From Hymenobacter metallilatus (lineage in GTDB: Bacteria > Bacteroidota > Bacteroidia > Cytophagales > Hymenobacteraceae), in the NCBI RefSeq assembly GCF_003944705.1, contig NZ_RWIS01000003.1, positions 310,001 through 374,000 of the forward strand: 64,000 bases of DNA, read 5' to 3'. Of the stretch, positions 48,981 to 57,791 are shown one piece after another (position 1 is the stretch's first letter; the number at the start of each line of letters is the position of its first letter). The translations under genes and the position numbers were made by a program. Below the pieces are notes generated by a model. The model made no database searches, was not told the DNA's origin, and worked only from the letters and a program-made list of their open reading frames with translations.

Positions 48981-49091
48981 GGCCGTTTGTTGTAGGAGGT
49001 AGAATGGCCCTGAAGCAGGAGGATAGTTTCCTCAAGTGACGTGCTCGAGTAAGCTCCCCCTCGGAAAAAGAGGGCAACGAGTTTTTTAGCA

Positions 49092-49520
49092 TTAATGGTG
49101 CGCCGCCACTGCAGCCCGCTGGGCCGGACCATAGAGCCAGAATACGGCCAGCACTGCCGCCACACCGTAAGGCAATGAAAGCGGCAATACGGCCTGCATT
49201 GAGTCGATGGGCGACAGTAGCACCAGCAACTGATTGGCTAGCAGAAAAAACAGCACCACGCCGCCTAGCGCCATGCTTCGCCGCGACCAGCCGGGTTTAA
49301 CCCGACTCATCATGGTGAAAAACGGAATAACCAGCGGCACAACAGCCAGCGAAACCAATGCAGCCAGCAGCCCTGCCAGCAAGGCAATTGAATAGTCGGC
49401 CAGGCGGGCCGAGGCGAAATCCAGCAGTAACCACAAAGTACCGCCAGCGTTACTAAGCAGCCACAGAATGAAGGTGCGAACAGTGGTAGAGTGGCTGGTA
49501 GTGGCGTAGTGATGAAGCAT
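49092..49520 (-). CDS. Small membrane protein, unknown
   Basis: 142 residues from ATG 49520 (MLHHYATTSHSTTVRTFILWLL); the longer ORF track start was rejected. Four likely membrane spans (TFILWLLSNAGGTLWLLLDF; IALLAGLLAALVSLAVVPLVI; MALGGVVLFFLLANQLLVLL; LPYGVAAVLAVFWLY). Family not recognised. It precedes the 155-residue membrane protein on the same strand with a gap of 111 bases containing a short GAGGG hairpin. Confidence 0.65.
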   Translation of the reverse strand: MLHHYATTSHSTTVRTFILWLLSNAGGTLWLLLDFASARLADYSIALLAGLLAALVSLAVVPLVIPFFTMMSRVKPGWSRRSMALGGVVLFFLLANQLLVLLSPIDSMQAVLPLSLPYGVAAVLAVFWLYGPAQRAAVAAHH

Positions 49521-49970
49521 AATGCAGATAAATAAAGGCGGAAACAGAGAAAAAGTGTACCGATAACACCCCGAACGTACGCACCGCCAAACAGCCCTGG
49601 TTTCCTGAAAACGGGCTTTTGTTGGGAATTCGGATGCCATTTTGGGATGCCGACGGTGTCCCGCAGTCTAACAACTGTAGTTGGTGAGTAGGCACGTCAG
49701 CAGCTTCAGGGAAATGATGAGGTGTAAGAGGCGTTTGGAGTAGTAGTCAAGCTTGCCGGCTCACATCCCTTGCATGAAGCTCACTGCACCAAAACGTGCG
49801 TCGGATGAATGACCACGCCAGCCTCTGCACGCAAAAGCCCTTGATAGTGCATATAGGTCAGCCCGTCACTCCCAGCCCCGCATTGGAAGCACGTCAAAAA
49901 AATTATTGGCTGGATGTGTTGGAAACCACCCCCAACTTGTGTTGCTTTGTAACGCAAAGTGCTTTATTCT
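49521..49970. other. 450-base divergent intergenic region, mostly featureless
   Basis: No gene, tRNA or repeat copy was recognised here. Its only clear signal is the CTTTG-N5-CAAAG palindrome near the right end, listed separately. Confidence 0.5.
49945..49959. promoter_or_regulatory. Operator-like palindrome before the 218-residue membrane protein
   Basis: CTTTGTAACGCAAAG has the same half-sites and 5-base spacing as the site at 51158-51172. It ends 11 bases before the ATG. The likely binder is the winged-helix regulator at 50842, by inference. Confidence 0.5.
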
Positions 49971-50627
49971 ATGGCCAAGCCCACCATCGACCCGCTCGCT
50001 CAGCTTACCGAAATCCGTTCCATCATGGAACGGTCGTCGCGCTTTATTTCGCTCAGCGGCCTTTCTGGGGTAGGGGCTGGGGTGGTGGCACTGGTGGGAG
50101 CCGGCGTGGGGCACTGGTATTTGCAGCAGCGCTATGCCGCCGAGGGCTATTCCTACGGCGGCTTCATGCGCCTGCTGCAAAGCACGCCCCAGGAGCGGCT
50201 GGCGGTGCTGCCATTTCTGGCGCTGCTGGCCGCGGGTATTGTGGGTGCGGCGCTGGCCGTGGCTACTTTTTTCACGGTGCGCCGGGCTAGGCGGGCCGGT
50301 CAGCCGGTGTGGAGTGCCCTGGGGCGGCGCCTAGCCATTAGTCTGGCTATTCCGCTGGTGGCGGGCGGACTGTTCTGCATCGCCCTGTTTGTGCAGGGGG
50401 CGGTGGGGTTGGTAGTACCGGGGTTGCTGCTATTCTATGGCCTGGCTTTGCTCAACGGCAGCAAGTATACCCTGGATGAAATCCGTTGGCTGGGCCTCAC
50501 CCAAATTGTGCTGGGGCTGGTGGCCGTGTTGTTCCCTGGCTTCGGCTTGGCGTTCTTTGCCCTCGGTTTCGGCCTGGGCCACATCGGCTACGGCATTCTG
50601 ATGTATAACCGGTATGAAAGAGGGTAA
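49971..50627 (+). CDS. Four- or five-span membrane protein, unknown
   Basis: 218 residues from ATG 49971 (MAKPTIDPLAQLTEIRSIMERSSRF). A short cytoplasmic N-terminus is followed by hydrophobic spans (GVGAGVVALVGAGVGHWYL; LPFLALLAAGIVGAALAVATFF; AISLAIPLVAGGLFCIALF; GLVVPGLLLFYGLALL; TQIVLGLVAVLFPGFGLAFFALGFG). The NGSKYTLDEIRWLG segment lies between the last spans. This type commonly accompanies a small winged-helix regulator in Bacteroidota, as here (gene 214 bases downstream). Function unknown. Confidence 0.75.
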   Translation: MAKPTIDPLAQLTEIRSIMERSSRFISLSGLSGVGAGVVALVGAGVGHWYLQQRYAAEGYSYGGFMRLLQSTPQERLAVLPFLALLAAGIVGAALAVATFFTVRRARRAGQPVWSALGRRLAISLAIPLVAGGLFCIALFVQGAVGLVVPGLLLFYGLALLNGSKYTLDEIRWLGLTQIVLGLVAVLFPGFGLAFFALGFGLGHIGYGILMYNRYERG

Positions 50628-50841
50628 TGAAAAGGATGAAGTAAAAAGTGACAAGTGCAAGTAAGCCTCTGTATGGTTCCAGGTTTATAGAATCCCAGAC
50701 ATTATTTGCATGACACACTGCGTCGTGGCACCCGAACCTCGCCTTTCTTCTGTTAACCTCAGGCCGCTCAGACCCCATCCGTTCCTCTCAACTGCATACT
50801 TCTCCCCCGTCACCTTTTACCTCATCACTTCATAACTCCCT

Positions 50842-51135
50842 TTGAAACACCTCATTCACACGCTCAATAAGGCTTTCGACAACCGCGTCCGGTTGGGCGT
50901 AATGGCCGTGCTGATGGCGAATGAATCGGTGAGCTTCAATGAGTTGAAAGAAGCCCTGGACCTGACGGATGGCAACCTGGCCAGCCACGTAGCGGCCCTG
51001 GAAAAGGCCGGCTACGTAACGGTGAGCAAGCAATTCATCGGCAAGAAACCCAACACCACCTATGCTGCTTCCATCGAAGGAAAAACCGCATTTCAAGACC
51101 ATCTGTTGGCCCTGGAGAAGTTGTTGCGCGGGTAA
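50842..51135 (+). CDS. Winged-helix transcriptional regulator (HTH_34-like)
   Basis: 97 residues from a TTG start (LKHLIHTLNKAFDNRVRLGVMAVL); no ATG lies before the fold. The winged helix is SVSFNELKEALDLTDGNLASHVAALEKAGYVTVSKQFIGKKPNTTY, the pattern of small ArsR/MarR-like proteins of PF13601 type. It has no ligand domain. It lies between two membrane-protein genes, with similar palindromes before each, so it probably controls both and itself. Confidence 0.88.
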   Translation: MKHLIHTLNKAFDNRVRLGVMAVLMANESVSFNELKEALDLTDGNLASHVAALEKAGYVTVSKQFIGKKPNTTYAASIEGKTAFQDHLLALEKLLRG

Positions 51136-51155
51136 GGTCTCTTTTTTTGCCCTTA

Positions 51156-51174
51156 AACTTTGAAATACAAAGTT
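51156..51174. promoter_or_regulatory. Operator-like palindrome before the DUF4153-like gene
   Basis: AACTTTGAAATACAAAGTT has 7-base perfect half-sites around AAATA and lies 24 bases before the chosen ATG. It matches CTTTG-N5-CAAAG at 49945. Confidence 0.6.
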
Positions 51175-51198
51175 CTTTCAGAATACCTCTTACTGCTT

Positions 51199-52824
51199 AT
51201 GACCACCTTCACTGCCACCGTGCCTGCTGCCGGGCCGGTTCCCTTCACCCACCGCAGTCCGGTGGTACTCACAGCCCTCCAAAAGCTGCTGATTCCGGCC
51301 GGCACCGTGCTGTTCGATGTGCTGTTCTGGAACCAGGAAATTGGCCTGAACCTGGCGCTGTACACGGTATTTGTGCTGGCGGCCACGTTGCTGGGGCAGC
51401 CCCGGCAGGCGGCGGTATGGCGCTCCGGCTACTTCCGGCTGATGGTGGCGGGTACGCTGGTTAGCGCCGGCTGCGTGGTGTGGCTGGGCTCCGGCGCTGC
51501 CCGGCTGGCCTGCGTAGCTTCCCTGCTGATGGTGTTAGGCTACGTAAACCAGCCCCATCTGAAACTGGTGGCCTACGCCCTGCTGACGGCCCTAACGGCC
51601 GCCACGCGGGTGCTGCCGGGCCTGTTGCCCTACCTGAGTTTGCCCCAGGGCGGGGCCGGCCGCTGGCCGCGCGTTCGGTTTTATGGCCGCCTGCTGCTGC
51701 TGCCGCTGGTGGTGCTGGGCGTGTTTCATGTGCTGTTTGTGCTGGCTAACCCGCACTACGAAGCCCTGACCGACCACTTAGTGGAGAAGCTGGGCGAGTG
51801 GCTGCTGGCGCTGTGGCCGGCTTTTTCGCTGCCGCATCTGCTGTTTTTTCTGCTGGGGCTGGTGCTTACGGCTGGGGCGTTGGTGATAGTGCCCCAGCAT
51901 TTTTTCCTCGACCATGAGTCGCGCTTCGGGGAGTTTGTGCGGCGGCAGCGCGACCGGGTAGCTTCCTTCGGAGTGCGCCGCCCCGATTTCCGCGTCAAAA
52001 GCCAGGGCCCGCTCGACTTGCGCAAAGAGTATCTGGCGGCCCTGGCCGTGTTTGGGCTGGTAAATGTGCTGCTGCTGGTGGTCAACACGCTGGATGTGCG
52101 CTGGATCTGGTTCGGCTTCACGCCCGAGCCCGGCTTCGACCTTACGCAGTTTGTGCACGAGGGTACCTACGTGCTGATTCTGAGCATTCTGCTGGCCATG
52201 GGCATTGTGCTGTGGTTTTTCCGCCGCAACCTCAACTTCTACCAGCCCGGGCTGCCGGCACTGCGCTGGGGCGCTACCGTGTGGGTGGTGCAAAACGTGG
52301 TCCTGACGGTGTCGGTGGGGCTGCGCAACTACTATTACATTCTGCACACGGGGCTGGCTTACAAGCGCATTGGGGTGTATGGCTTCCTCCTGCTCACCCT
52401 GTTCGGGCTGCTAACGGTGCTGCTCAAAATCTGGCAGCGCCGCTCGGCCTACGCCCTGGTGCGCCTGAACGGACTGGCCGCCTACGCGCTGCTGCTGGTG
52501 CTGGCCCTGGGCAACTGGGAAATCTGGATTGCCCGCTACAACCTCAGCCCCCGCTTCCGCACCGTCGACCTGGGTTTCCTGCTGGCTATGCCTGAGCGGG
52601 TGCTGCCCGAGCTGGCTACCCGCCAGGACGTGCTGGATGGGGCCACGCGCATTATCATCAGCCCACCCGGGGCTTATTACGAAAGTACCGCCACGCCCGA
52701 GCAAGCCAAAGCCGCCATCCGGCACCGCATTGCAGCCTGGCAGCGCAACTACCCCGAGTACCACAGCTGGCAAAGCTGGACGCAGGCCGAGGCAGCAGCT
52801 TATGAAGCTCTGCGCAACCAGTAG
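51199..52824 (+). CDS. DUF4153/DUF4173-like polytopic membrane protein
   Basis: 541 residues from ATG 51199; the TTG start in the ORF track would put the palindrome inside the gene. About 10-12 membrane spans fill the first 430 residues (LIPAGTVLFDVLFW, ALYTVFVLAATLLG, YGRLLLLPLVVLGVFHVLFVLAN, NVLLLVVNTLDVRWIWFGF). The last ~100 residues, including NLSPRFRTVDLGFLLAMPER and EYHSWQSWTQAEAAAYEALR, are soluble. The Phe/Trp-rich LDVRWIWFGF stretch resembles DUF4153/DUF4173 proteins. Function unknown. It heads an operon with three small membrane proteins. Confidence 0.75.
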   Translation: MTTFTATVPAAGPVPFTHRSPVVLTALQKLLIPAGTVLFDVLFWNQEIGLNLALYTVFVLAATLLGQPRQAAVWRSGYFRLMVAGTLVSAGCVVWLGSGAARLACVASLLMVLGYVNQPHLKLVAYALLTALTAATRVLPGLLPYLSLPQGGAGRWPRVRFYGRLLLLPLVVLGVFHVLFVLANPHYEALTDHLVEKLGEWLLALWPAFSLPHLLFFLLGLVLTAGALVIVPQHFFLDHESRFGEFVRRQRDRVASFGVRRPDFRVKSQGPLDLRKEYLAALAVFGLVNVLLLVVNTLDVRWIWFGFTPEPGFDLTQFVHEGTYVLILSILLAMGIVLWFFRRNLNFYQPGLPALRWGATVWVVQNVVLTVSVGLRNYYYILHTGLAYKRIGVYGFLLLTLFGLLTVLLKIWQRRSAYALVRLNGLAAYALLLVLALGNWEIWIARYNLSPRFRTVDLGFLLAMPERVLPELATRQDVLDGATRIIISPPGAYYESTATPEQAKAAIRHRIAAWQRNYPEYHSWQSWTQAEAAAYEALRNQ

Positions 52825-52849
52825 CCACTCACCCGATTTCTTTTCTCCC

Positions 52850-53089
52850 ATGAACTTCCTGCAACTCGGATTTTCCCTGTTGGGCCTGCTCTGGTGCGCC
52901 GGCAGCGTGGCCGCCCTGGCCGCTTTGCTCACCTGGCGCGAACGGGCCGCCACCTTCGCCGCCCGTACCCAGCGCCTGTTGGTAGTCGTGCTGCCCTGCG
53001 CCACCTTGCTGCTGGGCTCCGTGCTCTGGACGCTGCTGCACATGATGCTGCTCTGGGGACATGCCGCGCCGGCCGTGGCAGTTCGCTAA
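52850..53089 (+). CDS. Two-span small membrane protein
   Basis: 79 residues from ATG 52850, in the frame of a longer ORF-track entry that overlaps the DUF4153-like gene; this shorter start suits the gene order. Two spans: LGFSLLGLLWCAGSVAALAALL and LLVVVLPCATLLLGSVLWTLLHMMLLW. It starts 25 bases after the upstream stop. Function unknown. Confidence 0.65.
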   Translation: MNFLQLGFSLLGLLWCAGSVAALAALLTWRERAATFAARTQRLLVVVLPCATLLLGSVLWTLLHMMLLWGHAAPAVAVR

Positions 53090-53101
53090 CATTTCTTCCG
53101 C

Positions 53102-53485
53102 ATGAAAACTGAGCATATCAAACCCCACTCCGCCGGCCGCAGCCTGGCCGTGCTGCTGGCCGCCTGCGCCGTGCTCTGGACGTGGTGGCAGATACCCGGC
53201 TGGTATCAGCTGGGCTCCACCAACGCGGCCCAGTTGGCGCAGCTGATGCACGTTTGGCAGCAGGCGTGGCTGCTGGGGCTATGGGTAGCGGGGGCCAACG
53301 CCGTGGTGCTCTACCAGGCCACGCTGCCGCTGGCCCTGCCTTCGTCGCCGGGCAGCCTGCTGGATACCCGCCGCTACCTGCCCAACTTTGTATTCTGGCT
53401 GTGCGTGGTGTTCCATTTGGGAAGCCTGCTGGGCCTGCTACTGCTGGGCGCCGGTCAGGTTACGCTACATCCGCTGTGGGTATGA
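53102..53485 (+). CDS. Three-span membrane protein
   Basis: 127 residues. Spans: SLAVLLAACAVLWTWWQI, AWLLGLWVAGANAVVLYQ and FVFWLCVVFHLGSLLGLLLLG. It starts 12 bases after the previous stop and its TGA overlaps the next ATG (ATGA), so translation is coupled. Not recognised. Confidence 0.72.
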   Translation: MKTEHIKPHSAGRSLAVLLAACAVLWTWWQIPGWYQLGSTNAAQLAQLMHVWQQAWLLGLWVAGANAVVLYQATLPLALPSSPGSLLDTRRYLPNFVFWLCVVFHLGSLLGLLLLGAGQVTLHPLWV

Positions 53486-53862
53486 TGGACTGGCTGGATT
53501 CGCTCGTGGCCCGGCTACGGTACTTCGTATGCCGTACCGTGCTGCCGGCTGTGCCCCGGGCGGCGTGGTGGGTTGCCGGTGGCATGGTTTTCTGTGCTTT
53601 AAATCTGGTGTTCGAGCAGGAAATATGGCCGAATCACCCGCAGACCGGGGTGTGGTTTGGCGTGACGTTCATCGGATGCATGGTGAGCTTGCCGTGGCTG
53701 GCGGCTCTTGCAGCGGGCCGCATAGCTGCAATGCTCAAGAATCAGGCTTGGCGGTGGTTATGGTGCCTGGCCTCCTGGTGCGGATACGCCGGCGCGGCTT
53801 GCATAACTGTAGCAGTGGGTATCGGATTAGTAATTCTATTCAGTGGGCGGATGACGGACTAA
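53482..53862 (+). CDS. Three-span membrane protein
   Basis: 126 residues from the ATG of an ATGA overlap (MMDWLDSLVARLRYF); the longer ORF-track start overlaps the previous gene deeply and was rejected. Spans: AAWWVAGGMVFCALNLVF, VWFGVTFIGCMVSLPWLAAL and AGAACITVAVGIGLVILF. Last gene of the operon, before a hairpin. Not recognised. Confidence 0.68.
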   Translation: MMDWLDSLVARLRYFVCRTVLPAVPRAAWWVAGGMVFCALNLVFEQEIWPNHPQTGVWFGVTFIGCMVSLPWLAALAAGRIAAMLKNQAWRWLWCLASWCGYAGAACITVAVGIGLVILFSGRMTD

Positions 53863-53910
53863 GGGGTCTGGAACCAACCCTATAGGTACGGAAGTAAAAG
53901 GCAGGCAAGG

Positions 53911-53954
53911 GAGGTGTGTGCGGCCTCCATTCGGTTAGCTGCCGCACACACCTC
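53911..53954 (+). terminator. Terminator of the membrane-protein operon
   Basis: GAGGTGTGTGCGGC / GCCGCACACACCTC forms a 14-bp perfect stem with a 16-base loop, 49 bases after the last stop. It lacks a strong T-run. Confidence 0.6.
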
Positions 53955-53995
53955 TCCGCCAACTGATAAACTACGCACGACCCCGCCGCAACTGG

Positions 53996-54003
53996 TATAT
54001 TTG
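53996..54003 (+). promoter_or_regulatory. -7 box of the PBP1A gene
   Basis: TATATTTG is a perfect TAnnTTTG and lies 49 bases before the ATG. No clear -33 TTTG. Confidence 0.4.
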
Positions 54004-54052
54004 CGTCTCCCAAACCGGCTCCGCCGGTTCTGCTCGCCTCATTGCGCTCTGC

Positions 54053-56440
54053 ATGTCCGCTTCTACGCCGCTAAAGAAAACTACTTCCGCTGTTCCCACC
54101 CGTCGTTGGCCCAACCGCACCTCCCGTGCGCTGTGGGCATTTTTTGTGGTAGGAGCGGGGCTGTTTCTGCTGTACCCGATTCTGGTGAGCATGAACTTTC
54201 TGTTCCTGTTTGGCAAGTCGCCGAGTTTGGAGGAGCTGGAAAACCCCCGGGTGGAACAGCCCTCCAAGGTATTTACCGCCGACGGCGTACTGATTGGCCG
54301 CTACTTCCGCGAAAACCGCTCCCCGGTGCCGCTCAGCAAAATGTCGCCCTGGCTGATCAAAGCCCTGGTTTCAACGGAAGATGTGCGCTACCAGCAGCAT
54401 TCCGGCATCGACCCCGTGGCCATTGCCCGGGCCGTGGCAGGCGTAGCTACCGGCGGCAGTGGGGGTGGGGGCTCCACCATCACGCAGCAGCTGGCCAAAA
54501 ATCTCTACAAAACCCGCCGCAAGGAAAATACCGGCCTGCTGGGCCATGTGCCCCTGTTGGGCACTATCATCAGCAAAACCAAGGAGTGGCTCACGGCCGT
54601 GGAGCTGGAGCGCCGCTACACCAAGGACGAAATTCTGGCCCTCTACTTCAACACTGTGGAGTACGGCTCCCAGGCCTACGGCGTGAAAGTGGCCGCCAAA
54701 ACCTTCTATAGTACTTCCCCCGACAGCCTCACCATTGAGCAGGCCGCCATGCTGGTGGGTATGCTCAATAACCCCACGGCCTTCAACCCCAAGTTTCATC
54801 CTCAGGCTGCCCAGCGTCGCCGCAATCTGGTGCTCACGCGCATGGGGCAGGCGGGCGTGCTCACGGCCGCCCAGGTACAGCAGGAGCAGGCCCGGCCCAT
54901 TGCCCTGAAATACCAGGTAGAAAAGCACGTGGACGGGCCCGAAACCTACTTCCGTGGGGCCGTGAGCCAGGCCGTGAACGAGTGGTGCAAGCAGAACGGC
55001 TACGATATGTACCGGGACGGCCTGCGTATCTACACCACCATCGACTCGCGCATGCAGCAGTACGCCGAGGAGGCCGTGCAGAAAAAAATGAAGTCCCTGC
55101 AGCGTACTTTCGACAACTTCTGGCGCAACCGGGACTCCAACCCCTGGGTGGACGAGGACGGCAAGGAAATTCCCGACTTCATCGAAACTCAGATGAAGCG
55201 CACCGAGCAATACAAGGAGCTGGCCGCCCGCTACCGGGGCCGCCCCGATCTATTAGACTCAGCATTGCACCGCAAGCACCCTACCAAGGTATTTACCTGG
55301 AAAGGTGACGGCGACACCACGCTCATGCTGTCCCCGCTCGACTCGCTGGCCTATTACAAGCACTTCCTGCACGCCGGCATGATGACCATGGACCCCTTCA
55401 CCGGTCAGGTAAAAGCCTGGGTGGGGGGGCTCAACTACCGCTTCTTCCAGTACGACCACGTAAAGCAGGGCAAGCGCCAGGCCGGCTCCACCTTCAAGCC
55501 CTTCGTCTACCTCACGGCCCTGGATAACGGCTACTCGCCCTGCGACCGAATCCGGGATGAGCGGGTAACCATCAACTACGTGGAAAACGGCAAGCCCATG
55601 GAGTGGCAGCCCGACAACGTAACCCGTGAGTACACCGGCATGAACATGACGCTGCGCTACGCCATGGCCCGCTCCGTCAACTCCGTCACGGCCCAACTCA
55701 CTGAGAAAGTCGGCTGGGATAACGTGGCCAAGTACGCCAACAAGGTCGGTATCCGGAGCAAGCTGCTGCCGGTGCCCAGCATCGGGCTGGGCTCGGGCGG
55801 TGACGTGAGCGTGTTTGAAATGGTGAATGCCTACAGCACCTTCGTCAACCAGGGCTTCCGCACCGAGCCCATGCTGGTCACGCGCATTGAGGACGTGAAC
55901 GGCAACGTGCTGGCCCAGTTCGACCCCCAGCAGAAGCGCGTAATTCCGGCCGAAACGGCCTGGCTGATGACCTACATGCTGCGTGGCGGCATGGAGGAGC
56001 CCGGCGGCACCTCCCAGGCGCTATGGGACTATGAGCTCTGGAAGAAAAACAACCAGATTGGCGGCAAAACCGGTACCACCAGCAACTACTCCGACGGCTG
56101 GTATATGGGCATTACCAAGGACCTGGTAACCGGCGTGTGGGTAGGCGGCGAAGACCGGAGCATCCACTTCCTGAACTCTCAGCAGGGCGAGGGGGGCCGC
56201 ATGGCCCTGCCCATCTTCGGCACCTACATGGAAAAGGTGTACCAGGACCCCGACCTGGATATCCGGATGGGGCCCTTCCCCAAGCCGACCGTTACCATCA
56301 CCAAAAAGTACATTTGCGTAACCGAAGAGCCGCGCCGCCGCCGCCGCGAGGAGCCCGTGGATACCATTGTGGTCGACAATCTGCTGGAGGAGCTCAATAA
56401 CGGTACCGTACCTCTTCCCGACAGCCTGGGCGGGCAGTAA
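54053..56440 (+). CDS. Class A penicillin-binding protein (PBP1A-like)
   Basis: 795 residues. A cytoplasmic N-terminus and one membrane span (LWAFFVVGAGLFLLYPILV, about 25-45) are followed by the GT51 transglycosylase domain (STEDVRYQQHSGIDPVAIAR with the catalytic Glu; GGSTITQQLAKNLYK) and the transpeptidase domain with GSTFKPF (SxxK), SVNSVTAQL (SxN) and GGKTGTTSNYSD (KTG). It polymerises and cross-links peptidoglycan. A poly-Gly stretch (GGSGGGGST) lies just before TITQQL. The C-terminus has a basic RRRRREE segment. Single gene. Confidence 0.96.
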   Translation: MSASTPLKKTTSAVPTRRWPNRTSRALWAFFVVGAGLFLLYPILVSMNFLFLFGKSPSLEELENPRVEQPSKVFTADGVLIGRYFRENRSPVPLSKMSPWLIKALVSTEDVRYQQHSGIDPVAIARAVAGVATGGSGGGGSTITQQLAKNLYKTRRKENTGLLGHVPLLGTIISKTKEWLTAVELERRYTKDEILALYFNTVEYGSQAYGVKVAAKTFYSTSPDSLTIEQAAMLVGMLNNPTAFNPKFHPQAAQRRRNLVLTRMGQAGVLTAAQVQQEQARPIALKYQVEKHVDGPETYFRGAVSQAVNEWCKQNGYDMYRDGLRIYTTIDSRMQQYAEEAVQKKMKSLQRTFDNFWRNRDSNPWVDEDGKEIPDFIETQMKRTEQYKELAARYRGRPDLLDSALHRKHPTKVFTWKGDGDTTLMLSPLDSLAYYKHFLHAGMMTMDPFTGQVKAWVGGLNYRFFQYDHVKQGKRQAGSTFKPFVYLTALDNGYSPCDRIRDERVTINYVENGKPMEWQPDNVTREYTGMNMTLRYAMARSVNSVTAQLTEKVGWDNVAKYANKVGIRSKLLPVPSIGLGSGGDVSVFEMVNAYSTFVNQGFRTEPMLVTRIEDVNGNVLAQFDPQQKRVIPAETAWLMTYMLRGGMEEPGGTSQALWDYELWKKNNQIGGKTGTTSNYSDGWYMGITKDLVTGVWVGGEDRSIHFLNSQQGEGGRMALPIFGTYMEKVYQDPDLDIRMGPFPKPTVTITKKYICVTEEPRRRRREEPVDTIVVDNLLEELNNGTVPLPDSLGGQ

Positions 56441-56471
56441 AAACTTGTAATCCAGAGCCGGATTTACCAGG

Positions 56472-56502
56472 ACGTGCACCCCGAAGCTGCGCTTCGGCCC
56501 GC
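56472..56502. repeat. Palindromic intergenic repeat, family F copy 2
   Basis: ACGTGCACCCCGAAGCTGCG and the next 11 bases match the string at 45828-45858 with about 7 differences in 31. A GTAATTACC-like string follows in both copies. It lies after the PBP1A gene and opposite the end of the 403-residue gene. Confidence 0.55.
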
Positions 56503-56570
56503 CTGAGGAGGGTATCCAATTACGCAGTAAAATAATTACCTTCTCCCGTGAGGCACAGTATAGTTCCGAG

Positions 56571-57782
56571 CTATCTGTTCGGGCTCAGCTTGCGCCATAG
56601 CAGCACGGTGCCCACCACTACGAGCCCGGAAAGTAGTTGAAACGTGCGCCGCCAGGGGTGCGTGGTGTGCAGCGTGCGGTGTACTTCCAGCGAGTTACTC
56701 CAGGCAATAAAGGCATCGGCAATGGGCAGCTGACCCAGTAGGTAGGATTTGCCGCTACCACCGTGCCAGGGTAGACCAAACGCCTCAATGCTGTTGCGCA
56801 GGCCCACGGCGGTAGTAGTGTCGCCGAAGCGCTGCATAGTACGCCGGCCCACCAGAGAAGCCGCCCCGCCCACACCCCAGATAACCGGGCCGGAATCTAT
56901 ATCCTCCGTGGCCGCCGTGCCCTTGGCCGATTCCAGCAGGCCTGGCAGGCCCAGCCGGCTCGTCAGGAACAGGGCGCGGTAACGCTGGAAATGCGGCTGC
57001 GCATAGGCAGAGTCAATTTCAACAAGGAAGGTAAGCAGCTGGCTTTGCGAAGAGCCGCGGGCGGGCGTGAGTACAGCCCCGGAGCCGGCCTTCACCTCGT
57101 GCGGAATTAGCTGCCGGGCATCCAGCCGGGAGTTCACCGCCCGCAGCCACTGCCGGATTACCCTATGGTACTGCGGCGGTTGTAGCCGGTCGTGCCAGGC
57201 CAGGGCCGCCACGCCCAGCACGCCATCGGCGGGCCAGGCTGCACCGCGGTACGATTCCAGGTAAGGCGAAGGGCTGGCAGCCAGGGCAGCGGCAATCAGG
57301 GCGCATTGCCGGTCGAAGCGGTGCAGGTCGGCCGTATCCCGCTGGGCCGGGGGCAGGGCGTACAGGTAGCGCCCCAAGCAGTACGCCGACCAGCCCTGGT
57401 AGAAAGCCCCGTAGGGCAGGGGCAAATCCGGCTCAAAAATAGCCTGTGCGGCCGGGCTTTGCATCTCGCCCAAGGCCCATTTGGTTTCCCGGCTGGCCTG
57501 TTGGTGCAGGGCAGATGCTGGCGGTACGTGAGCGAGCAGCTCCGTCCAGGTAAGCGCATACAGCGCATTCAGGTATACAAAACCTTCCGGGTACAACTCC
57601 TGCATCTGCTGCCCCGCCCCGCTGTGCATGCGGTCCTGCAGAAACTGTAGCTGCCCTATAACTTCCGCATTGACGGGCCGGCCTTGTACTGGCACCAGCC
57701 GGGGCGTATACAGCAGCTGATAGTTCAGGTAGGCAACAAGTAACAAAATGCTCCCTAGCGGGACCCGGAGAAGAAAACGCAC
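56571..57782 (-). CDS. Membrane-anchored protein of unknown function
   Basis: 403 residues from a GTG start. An N-terminal hydrophobic segment (LGSILLLVAYLNYQLLY) and a C-terminal one (FQLLSGLVVVGTVLLWRK) enclose a helical domain with short aromatic motifs (YPEGFVYLNALYALTWTEL, GAFYQGWSAYCLGRYLYAL, YLESYRGAAWPADGVLGVAALAWHDRL, ATEDIDSGPVIWGVGGAASL). The layout suggests an (alpha/alpha)6-type glycoside-processing or isomerase fold; I do not name a family. It starts 9 bases after the TIGR01777 stop, so the two are one operon. Confidence 0.72.
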   Translation of the reverse strand: MRFLLRVPLGSILLLVAYLNYQLLYTPRLVPVQGRPVNAEVIGQLQFLQDRMHSGAGQQMQELYPEGFVYLNALYALTWTELLAHVPPASALHQQASRETKWALGEMQSPAAQAIFEPDLPLPYGAFYQGWSAYCLGRYLYALPPAQRDTADLHRFDRQCALIAAALAASPSPYLESYRGAAWPADGVLGVAALAWHDRLQPPQYHRVIRQWLRAVNSRLDARQLIPHEVKAGSGAVLTPARGSSQSQLLTFLVEIDSAYAQPHFQRYRALFLTSRLGLPGLLESAKGTAATEDIDSGPVIWGVGGAASLVGRRTMQRFGDTTTAVGLRNSIEAFGLPWHGGSGKSYLLGQLPIADAFIAWSNSLEVHRTLHTTHPWRRTFQLLSGLVVVGTVLLWRKLSPNR

Positions 57783-57791
57783 GGCGCTGCC

